From: Cyanophora paradoxa | Lineage: Eukaryota > Glaucocystophyceae > Cyanophorales > Cyanophoraceae | Length of the DNA stretch: 64,000 nucleotides | Direction: 5' to 3' | Assembly (NCBI GenBank): GCA_004431415.1 | Contig: QPMI01000491.1 | Location: 62,001 to 126,000 of the forward strand | Shown here: piece by piece, positions 56,314-64,000 of the stretch | Layout of the letters: every line of letters begins with the position of its first letter | Numbering within the stretch: the stretch's first letter is position 1 | Made by a program: the position numbers and the translations under genes | The notes under the pieces: model-generated | Told to the model about the DNA's origin: nothing | Database searches by the model: none | What the model saw: the letters and a program-made list of their open reading frames with translations, nothing else

Positions 56314-59300
56314 ATGGACAGGTCTGTTCTGCTGCACTTGACGGCGTGCTTGACGCCGCCGGGGATCCCTCTGATTCTGACGCATGCCCTTGTACTTGAA
56401 TCCGACAGCGGCGCGGATACATTGTCCCCGCTGCCCGACTTCTCTTTCGAGGCGGTCGGCAACAGCATTTCTCGCGCGACATCAGCGCCGCCCAATCTCG
56501 GTCAGCCATTGCAGATTTGTTTGCTATGCGAGCGCTGACTGTTATTTCACGGCGCAGAGCTCAGCGGGAAGAGCCTGTTCGCTTTTCGCCCCGGCTTCGG
56601 CCCTGCAGAGTCCGGCTTGACAGGCAGCGCCCTTCAGGGCGATATCCGCTGCGACAGCGACTATGAAGCTTTCTACAATTCTTTCAAGAACCAGCGGAAG
56701 CTGCCGCATCCGATTGAAACCCTGCCCCCGCTCCTCGAGAACCTTGTCATGGATACGTCCGCCAACCCGCAAGCGGCAGCCATCCACCAGTTTCTAGCGA
56801 TGCAGCAGCATCATCATCACCAGCAGGCGAATCCTGCGGGCATTCCACAGGACGTGTGGAACGAGGCGCTAGCGGCGCAGATGGAAATCCTGAGGCGACC
56901 GTCCCCCCTTCAGGCAGAGGAGCTCGCCGCGGCCGCTGCCGCAAACGGCTTCATTCGAAGTGCCGCTGCCTCGCCGCTCGTCCGCTCCGGTCCGCCTTTC
57001 CCTTCTCTTTTTCTCTCCTCTTCTGACCGTGTAACGGGTCACGCGCAGCTTCCGCCAACCTGGTGGACCCGCAGCTGCAGGCTCGCATCCAAGTGGAAGC
57101 GTACCGGCAGGCGATACAGCGGACGGGTCTCAGCCCGCAGCTGGCGGCGCAGCTCGCGCCCGAGATGGGCCTGCCGCCGGAACTGGCGGCGCTTGCGGCC
57201 GCCGGCAAAGCTACGGATCCGATCATGCGCATGCCGACGCCCGGCGCGGACGGCTTCGTCCACCCGCAGGCGGTCCGCGGCATTCCTCCCGAACTCGCCT
57301 CGGCCGCCGCCCTCCATGCCGCCATGGAGCGCGCCAACGCCCTCTCCCCCGGCCTCCCGTCGCACCGCGCCCCCTCGCCCCAGTCCCCCGGAGCCTACTC
57401 AATCCAGGCCGCTGCGGCGGCGGCGGCCGCGGCGGCGGCCGCGGCTGCGGCGGCGGCGGGCCTTCCCCCGCAGCCGGCGGCGGCGGCAGCGTACGCGCAG
57501 GCGCAGGCGCAGGCGGTACACGCGGCGCAGGCGCATGCGGTGCACGCGGCGCAGGCGCAGGCGCAGAGCTACGGCCAGGAGGCGCTGCTGGCTGCGATGC
57601 AAGGCCTGGCGCTCAACGGCGGCCTCAACCCAAACCTCGTCGGCATAAACCCGCTGGCCCCGAGCCCCCTCGCCGACGACTCGAGCGTCTGCCGCTTCTA
57701 CCAGCAGGCGAGCTGGCCGTCCCGCCCCGCCACCCCCGCCGCTCGCCGCCTGCTGCCGGCCTGACCGCCCGATTCCGCGCGCAGGGCTTCTGCCAGCGCG
57801 GCGACTCGTGCAACCTGCTGCACATCGACGACCCGTACGCTCTCAAGCGCGCCATCCAGAAGGTCAGCCGCTCGGCCGCCCCCGCCGCGCGGGCGCGCGC
57901 ATGTGGCCGACGCGCGCGCGGCGCAGGCGCGGGAGACGACGGGCCGGCCGATGGAGGGCTCGCGGGACGCGGGGCGGGGCCAGCCGCAGGGGCGCCACAG
58001 CGGCTCGCGCCGCGGCAGCCGCGACTTCGAGGGCTCCGTCCTCGCCGCCGCCGCCACCGCCGCGTCCTCCGGCAAGGTGCCCCCGGCCCGCCCGCCGCCC
58101 GCCCGCACGGCGCGCGCCGAGCCGAGCCGAGCGTCCTCGCGCCGCGCAGGAGGGCCTCGGGGAGGGGTCGGGGGAGCGGGGCCGGCCGCGGGAGGCCGGG
58201 GCGGAGGGGGGCTCGTCGTCGCGCTCGAACAGCCCGTCGCACGCGAACAAGTACACGAGCTTCGACCAGGTGGTCGGCAAGGTCTGCGCCCTGGCTCGGG
58301 ACCAGCACGGCTGCCGCTTCCTCCAGAAGAAGCTGGAGGAGCGCAACGAGGTCTACGTCGACGCCGTCTTCAGCGAGGTCGTCGCCGACGGCTCCCAGCA
58401 GCTCGTCGAGCTGATGGTCGACCCCTTCGGCAACTACCTCTGCCAGAAGCTCATGGAGTTCTGCACGGAGGAGCAGAAGACGCGCATCATCGAGGCGTCG
58501 AGCGGCGAGCTGGTCAACATCTCGCTGAACATGCACGGGACGCGGGCCGTCCAGAAGCTCATCGAGTCGCTCAACACGCCGCAGCAGGTCCAGCTCGTCG
58601 TCCGCAGCCTCCGGCCGGGCGTCGTCGCCCTCTCGAAGGACCTCAACGGCAACCACGTCATCCAGCAGTGCCTGCGGCGCCTGAGCCCCGCCCAGAAGCA
58701 GTTCGTCTACGACGGCGTCCGCGGCCACTGCGTCTCCATCGCCACGCACCGCCACGGCTGCTGCGTCCTCCAGCGCTGCATCGACTGCGCCAACCAGCCG
58801 CAGCAGATGCAGGCGAGCGCGCGCCCTCCCTCACGCACCCCGCCCGCGCCCGGCTGAGCCGCGCCGCGCGCTCGCAGCTGGTGCAGGAGATCATCCAGAA
58901 CGCGGGGACGCTGGTGCAGGACCCGTTCGGGAACTACGTGGTGCAGTACGTGCTGGACCTCGGGATCCCCGCGTGGAACCGCGAGGTCATCTACAAGCTC
59001 AAGGGGAGCTACGGCGAGCTCGCCCAGCAGAAGTTCTCCTCCAACGTCGTCGAGAAGTGCCTGCAGCTGGCCGACGGCGAGATGCGCTCGCACATCATCC
59101 AGGAGCTCGCGGACCCGGAGCGCATGGCCCGCCTCATCCAGGCCCGCCCCGCCCCGCCCCGCCCGCCCCGCCCCGCCCCGCCCCGCCCTCGCTGAGGCGC
59201 GCGTTCGCGCGCGCGCAGGACCCGTACGCGAACTACGTGATCCAGCGGGCGCTCAACGTGGCGCAGGGGCCCCAGCTCGCCCTCATCGTCGACTCGATCC

Positions 59301-59398
59301 GCCCGCACCTCGCCTCGCTGAAGAACACCCCCTACGGCAAGCGCATCCAGAACAAGATCGCCAAGAAGTTCCCCGGCCTCGGCAGCGGCCGCGACTGA
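56314..59398 (+). CDS. Pumilio-family RNA-binding protein with a CCCH zinc finger
   Basis: The N-terminal exon MDRSVLLHLTACLTPPGIPL splices (GTCAGC...GCGCAG) to LSGKSLFAFRPGFGPAESGL. A long low-complexity region follows: HHHH and Gln-rich at 56,800, then LQARIQVEAYRQAIQRTGLS, a poly-Ala run (57,408-57,460) and an AQAQAQ tract. CRFYQQ spliced to GFCQRGDSCNLLH gives a C-x7-C-x5-C-x3-H zinc finger, with a GC-AG intron at 57,708 inside it. After a Ser/Gly/Arg linker come eight PUM repeats from about 58,255. Their RNA-contact segments are HGCRFLQ, FGNYLCQ, HGTRAVQ, NGNHVIQ, HGCCVLQ, FGNYVVQ, FSSNVVE and YANYVIQ. By the known PUF code these read an 8-mer very close to UGUAUAUA, the classic Pumilio site. 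The C-terminus is NKIAKKFPGLGSGRD, TGA 59,398. The role is post-transcriptional repression or mRNA localisation in the cytoplasm. The CCCH-PUM combination is unusual. Confidence 0.9.
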
Positions 59399-60233
59399 GC
59401 CGGCCGCCGGCGAGCGGCCCGCCTGCGGCTGCGGCCGCGGCCGCGGCCGCGCCCTCGCGGGCGCCCGGGCGGCCGGCCCTGGCGCCGCCGGCCCGCGTGT
59501 AGCACTACTACGACCTCTTCCGGGGTCCCATGTACTTAAGACCTGTTGTATCACGTGCCCCCCACCTCAGGCTTTCCCTCTCTGTACTTGTTTTGCTCAG
59601 CTGCCCAGATTTCAAGTTGGTCGCCCCGTCTCCATTGTTTTTTCACTTTTCTCATGCATGTGGCCGGCGTTTCGAGCCGCCGCTGTATTCCGCCTTCAAT
59701 GCTCAACCACAGTTTACTTCCTTTGTCGTGTGCCTGTAAAGAATCTAGCTTGTTTAGTCAACCCTAGTTCTCGATGCATACAATTTACCAGTCTTTGCGA
59801 ACCCCGGTCTGCTCCGTTTTGCCCTTGCTGGCCCAGTGGCCTCGGGCCGGGGCGGGATCCTCGCCTCTCACCTATAGGTAGGCCTGGGCGTCTAGACCCG
59901 ATGATCTGCCACCACGTTCGCAGCTGCCTGCGCATGCGATGGTTCTAGAGCTAGCGCTTGTGTTCAGTACCGGTAAACCGTTGAAATTAAAGTCGATGCG
60001 CATGCTGCTCAAGTCTCGCGAACCCGCGGGCCTTCGCGGAAACGCTCAGGCGAAGCGGAAGCTGTTGAGGATCCATAGAGCGAGGCCGCGCCCCCGGGGC
60101 CCGCGGCCGCAGTTCGATCGCGACCCCCGCTTGCAGATGGTGCAGCAAAGTAGTTACTAGTGCTGACTTGTTTCTAGTGAAACTACACTGCGGTGCGCGG
60201 GCGCGGCCCGAGCTCTCGTGAAAATGCCGGCGG
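59399..60233. other. Intergenic between convergent genes
   Basis: A GC-rich 120-base stretch after the Pumilio stop changes to ordinary, T-richer sequence, which probably holds the 3' UTR. No supported gene was found, and short frames here have no family similarity. Confidence 0.5.
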
Positions 60234-62067
60234 TCAGCGGGCGAGGAGGGGCCGGAGGCGGGGGAGGGCCGCCACGCCGGCGAGCAGCAGCGCGTAGAGG
60301 AGGACGAGGGCCCAGAAGCGGGCCTCCCCCGAGGGCCCGCCCCGCCCCGGGCCCGGCGGCCGGCAGAAGACCATCAGATACCTGCCGCGGGGTGAGCGCC
60401 GGCCCTCGGCCTCTCCCGCGCCTCAGAAAGGGCTCACTTGACTCGGACGGCGTCGGGGTTCTTGACGATCACATACGTCTTAGGGACCTGCGGGGCGGAG
60501 GGCGGTGTCGGGAGGTGTGTGGGGGGGGGGGGGGGGGGGGGGGGTACGGCGAGGGGACGCGCCTCGGTCTCGTGGAACTCGCCTACCCCCCTCCGCACCG
60601 CGGGATGGTCCCTCACGACCTGCGGCGCAGTTTGAAGAAGGAAGGGGGAGGTGGGAGCTGGAAAAAAGGGGGGTGGGGGGTACCTGGCAAGCGACGAGGC
60701 ATGCGACCGTGCGCGGGTCGCTCGTGAGGCCCGTCCGGCCCCAGACCCGCCCGCTCCTGCGCCCCGCCCGCGTCGGCCGGAGAGGGGGGGCGGGGGGAGG
60801 GGAAGGGGGGTACGAGGAGAAGGAGAAGGCGACGGAGGGGTCCTCGGAGAGGTACACGCCCTCCCCGAAGACGGACCCCGTGCTGGTGGGGGGGGGGACT
60901 CAGGGGGTACAGGCGTCTCGTGGAGGGGTACGGCGCACCGCTCGTGCTTCGTTCCGGAGAGGTTAAGGAGCCCGAACCGGACGATGCCGTGGAAGTTCTG
61001 TCGGCCACGCAGGATTGAGAAGGGGGTAGAGGGCGCTCCGCGGGGTACGCAGTACGCACCTCGATGCTGCTGCCGTGGAAGGCGAGGAGGGTACCCCCGT
61101 GCTGCTTGGCGAGCTCGGCGAAGGGCGCCGCGCTCCCGACGTTCGTTGGAGTACCCCGGCCGCCGTTCGTTGGAGTACCCCGGCCGCCGTGAGACGAGCT
61201 CCTGCCACAGGCGCCTTATGAGAAGCCTCGGGGGAAGGGGAGGCTGGGGGGGGGGGGGGGGGGGAGGAAGGGCGGGGTCAGGTCGCGCACGTTTCGGCCT
61301 CGCAAACCTCGTCCGGGTACGTGATTTCGAAGATGTGGTGGAGGTCGCGGAGGGGGAGCTTGGCGGCGAGCGACGCCGCCGCCGACGGCGATGCCTTTGG
61401 CGGCTCGGGGTTGGGCGTCAGGGGCGCAGGGGCGCCCTCCGCCGCCGCCGCCGCCGCGTCCCTCGCCGCCGAAGCAGCAGTCGCTGCAGCGGCGGCGGCG
61501 GCTGCAGCAGCGGCGGCGGCGGCGACGGTGCGAATGGCGGGCATCTGAGGGCGGGGTCGTCGGCGGCCGCGCGCGCGGGCCCCGGCGGAGGGCGGACCTC
61601 GGGGAGGCAGTCGACGCGGCGTAGGGATCGGTTGGAGGGGCGCAGGATCCAATCCAGGAGCACAAGGTGCCTGATCGGCATGGAGGGGATGCACGCTGGG
61701 GCCCCCGGCGCAGTTGGCGGGAGCGCTCATGCGCGCCAGGCGGGGCGAGAACGCACGCGGGAGGTGCGCGGTCTGTGGAAGGTCATTGAGGATCTTCTCG
61801 CAGGCGCCGAACTGCTTGTCCTTCGTCGTCGGGTCCGTGAAGTCGGACGGGAAAGGGAACGCCGCGCTCGCCCGCCGGAACGAGAGGAGGGCCGCGCCGA
61901 AGAGCGCCATAAGCACATCTGAGGCGTGCTTTGGAGCCAGAACGAATCAGCGACGTCGCGCGGCGCGGCGGGGACGAGCAGGGGATTCGCAATACCTGGT
62001 CTCGCGTCAAGCAGTCCAGCACGCGCTGCTCGAACCGCGGGCGCCTCTGCTGCTCGACCTCCAGCAT
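60234..62067 (-). CDS. PARP16: PARP16-like mono-ADP-ribosyltransferase, ER tail-anchored
   Basis: The ATG at 62,067 gives MLEVEQQRRPRFEQRVLDCL, then DVLMALFGAALLSFRRASAA, FPFPSDFTDPTTKDKQFGAC and EKILNDLPQTAHLPRAF, matching the helical N-terminal domain of PARP16. A poly-Ala linker precedes DLHHIFEITYPDEV. The ART core is FAELAKQHGGTLLAFHGSSI (catalytic HGS), NFHGIVRFGLLNLSGTK, TGSVFGEGVYLSEDPSVAFS (catalytic Tyr), LTSDPRTVACLVACQV, and KTYVIVKNPDAVRVK joined to YLMVFCRPPG. An H-Y-Y triad, as in mono-ART PARPs, replaces the H-Y-E of poly-ADP enzymes. The C-terminal membrane segment WALVLLYALLLAGVAAL and a short basic end reach TGA at 60,234, matching the ER tail anchor of PARP16, which modifies stress sensors PERK and IRE1 in animals. 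A 24-bp in-frame duplication (61,141-61,188) lies before the ART core. Introns carry poly-G/C runs at 60,521-60,541 and 61,248-61,263. Confidence 0.88.
61141..61188. repeat. 24-bp tandem duplication in the PARP16-like gene
   Basis: Two identical 24-base units beginning GTTCGTTGGAGTACCCCGGC lie head to tail. On the minus strand each encodes eight residues (GGRGTPTN) just before VGSAAPFAELAKQ, so the duplication keeps the frame. Confidence 0.75.
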
Positions 62068-62294
62068 CGCTCTTAGCTAAAGTTGCTCTTCCGGCGTGCC
62101 TTGGCTCCCGTGGGCGCTTCGATGGGATGTTCCCGCGCGGTGCCGCTGCCGGAGAAGCAAGAAAGTTTCTAGTGTGTTTTTGTGTGCCGCAGAAGGGGGC
62201 CGGGGCGGCGTCTCGCTGGCGTGCTGGGGCCGTTTGAACCGTTGGCGGACTGCGAGCTCTATTCCCCCATCCGGCGCCGAACCCGCGTTCAACC
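62068..62294. promoter_or_regulatory. Bidirectional promoter region, PARP16-like / Era
   Basis: This is 227 bases between divergent start codons. The sequence is less GC-rich than the flanking coding DNA and contains no supported exon. Confidence 0.5.
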
Positions 62295-64000
62295 ATGCTG
62301 GCGGGCGTGGTGCGCGAGCCCGGGCGCCCCCGCACGCGCGGCGACCCCCTCACGCGCCGCAGCGCGCGATTGCAGCGGCGAGGTGCCGCTGTGCCGTCTG
62401 GCGGCACGGGGCGGCCGCGCTCTCGACCGGCCCGGCGCCCGAGGCGGCCCCGCCCCGCGCGAGCGGGCCGGCAGGGCCGCTCAGGCGGCATGAACAGACG
62501 AAGCAGATGAAGGTGAACTTCGGGCGACGGCGGCGCGAGGCCGGCATCTCGAGGACGATCGACGAGCTGATGGCGGGGTTCGAGGACGAGGGCGGCGACG
62601 CCGGGACGGCGCCGAAGATGAGCATGGACGAGATGCGCGCGCAGATCGGCAAGTGGGCCGAGGAGGCCGGTGCGCGGGGCCCCGCCGCGGCGCCCCCGGC
62701 GCTCGTGACGGATCGCCGCACGCGCAGATGAGTTCATCGCGGCGGACATAGAGCAGGACGAGCGCGAGTTCGAGCGACGGGAGGCGCTGCGTTCGGGCGA
62801 GCGGGCGCGCGGGCCGCAGGCGCCTGAGGCGACGCCGCCGCTGCACAGGCAGCGCCTGCTCGAGATCTCAATCCTCGGGTCGCCCAACGCCGGCAAGTCC
62901 ACGCTCCTCAACACCCTCGTCGGCACCAAGGCCCGCCCCGCTCCCCTCCGCCCCGAGGCGGCGCTCGAGCCAGCCCCCGCCGAGCCGGCGCCGGCTCACC
63001 GCGCGCGGCGGGGCGCAGGTCTCGATCGTGGCTTCCAAGGCGCAGACGACGCGGGAGCAGGTCCTCGGCGTCCGCGTCGACGGCAACGTCCAGGCGGCGC
63101 GTACCCCCCACACCCCCGCACGCGATTCGCGTACCCCCTCCTGATCCCCCTCCAGGTCTTCTACGACACGCCGGGCATCGTGCGGCCCGAGACGCAGCGC
63201 AAGTGCGCCGGCGGCCTCGCCCCTCGCGGGGGCGCCGCCCGACCGCCCGCGCCCGCGCCCGCGCCCCCGCAGCCTGGCGCGGCCCCTCACGAAGAGCCCG
63301 TGGGAGTCCCTCTGGGAGTCCGACGTCGGTGCCCCGATCCCGTACCCCCGCTCCCTTCCGTCCCGGGCCAGCTGAGCGCTGTACCCCCCAGCGCTGCTGG
63401 TGGTCGACGCGTCCCGCCACCTCGACGCCGGCGTCAAGCACGCGGTTCGAATCCCCGCGGGGCCCCTTCTCCCTCCCTCCCGCTGGGCGGGGCCGGGCGC
63501 GAGGCGGGCGCAGGTGCAGCGCATGGCGAAGGAGGCGGCGGAGCGGCGGGCGGCGGAGGCCGAGCGGCGGGCCCTGCTGGGCGAGGACGAGGAGGGCGGG
63601 GAGGAGGAGGAGGAGGACGAGGAGGAGGAGGAGGAGAGGAGGCCCGACTTCCGCGTCGCCCTCGTCCTCAACAAGGCGCGCGATCGCGTACCCCGGGGCC
63701 CGGGCACCGCGTAGCCCCCGGCCCGGCGACCGACGCGTACCCCCCTCCCCCCCCCCCCCCCACAGGTGGACCAGCTGCGGGACAAGACGAAGCTGCTGGA
63801 CCTCGCCCTGGAGCTGCACGCCCTCGCCGAGCAGGCCGCCGGCCCCGGCACCGCCGCCTCCGGCGCCTTCGTGCGCCCGCGCCCCCCGCGGGTCGAGTCG
63901 CGTACCCCCGCCTTCCCGGGGGGTTAAGCTTCGTTCGCAGTTCGAGGAGACGTTCATGATCAGCGCCCACAACGGCGACGGCGTCGCCGCCATCGAGGCG
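62295..64000 (+). CDS. ERAL1: Era-family GTPase, organelle-targeted (partial, right edge)
   Basis: The ATG at 62,295 gives MLAGV. After a short intron (GTGCGC...CCGCAG) RAIAAARCRCAVWRHGAAAL and STGP follow: an Arg/Ala-rich, acid-free leader of the mitochondrial or plastid type. Next are QTKQMKVNFGRRRREAGISR, MSMDEMRAQIGKWAEEA and an acidic stretch. The G domain starts LLEISILGSPNAGKSTLLNT (G1, GSPNAGKS), with VSIVASKAQTTREQVLGV (G2 region with the Era TT pair), VFYDTPGIVRPETQRK (G3 DTPG) and ALLVVDASRHLD. An insertion of about 60 residues with a Glu-rich run (EDEEGGEEEEEDEEEEEE) precedes VALVLNKVDQL (G4 NKVD). FEETFMISAHNGDGVAAIEA is the G5 region, where the window ends, so the KH domain is not seen. 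Era binds the 3' end of small-subunit rRNA and assists ribosome assembly. Compared with bacterial Era the N-terminus is much longer, and the charged insertion is unusual. Confidence 0.88.

Noticed and set aside
57399-58755. Minus-strand frame of 376 codons antisense to the Pumilio gene
   Set aside because: It mirrors the GC3-rich coding strand of eight clear PUM repeats. Low stop-codon density in GC-rich DNA explains it.
63168-63300. Arg/Pro/Ala-rich frame in the Era gene
   Set aside because: It lies between conserved G3 and the following exon with GTGCGC-like donor and C-rich acceptor context, so I read most of it as an intron.

Overview
This is nuclear DNA from a GC-rich eukaryote, most likely a unicellular alga. 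Nearly every gene is cut by short introns (about 40-100 bases) with C-rich tracts and a CTGAC-type branch-point motif 15-30 bases before the acceptor. Many introns start with GC instead of GT. A plastid/bacterial-type NusG encoded here with an N-terminal extension points to a photosynthetic lineage. Haptophytes or dinoflagellates would fit the GC-AG introns and the GC content, but the species is not decided by this sequence. I saw no bacterial operons, CRISPR array, rRNA or convincing tRNA. Exon structures were inferred by hand from reading frame, splice sites and family similarity, so the outer limits of the poorly conserved genes are approximate.

Layout, left to right. 1-4,936 (-): secreted or surface protein(s) of unknown family, probably one gene running off the left edge. 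4,937-7,062: repeat-rich gap with a MITE-like element. 7,063-20,059 (+): very long type I membrane protein with repeated LamG-like modules, then fibronectin-III-like modules. 20,351-27,442 (-): golgin-like coiled-coil protein with a C-terminal membrane anchor and tandemly duplicated exons. 27,591-29,917 (+): DEK-C plus two SWIB domains. 30,740-39,581 (-): type I membrane protein with about seven CUB-like modules. 39,582-42,124: repeat-rich gap with a second MITE-like element. 42,125-43,904 (-): EF-hand/coiled-coil protein. 44,427-45,756 (-): TylF-type O-methyltransferase. About 46,413-48,802 (+): WGR plus PARP-regulatory protein without a visible ART domain. 49,279-50,744 (-): NusG. 50,798-52,998 (+): tRNA-dihydrouridine synthase 2. 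53,245-54,006 (-): selenoprotein K with an in-frame TGA and a SECIS-like hairpin. 54,295-~55,303 (+): unknown small protein. 56,314-59,398 (+): CCCH zinc finger fused to eight Pumilio repeats. 60,234-62,067 (-): PARP16-like ER mono-ADP-ribosyltransferase. 62,295-64,000 (+): Era GTPase, cut by the right edge.

The genes do not form a pathway. Most alternate in strand, head-to-head then tail-to-tail, with very small spacers (53 bases between the NusG and DUS2 starts). Two composition classes are visible: AT-richer segments (about 1-20 kb and 30.5-40 kb) carry the large, fast-evolving surface proteins, while the strongly GC-rich segments carry conserved housekeeping genes. Several products share cell-biological themes: ER membrane (SelK, PARP16), Golgi (golgin-like), ADP-ribosylation (two PARP-family genes) and organelle gene expression (NusG, Era).
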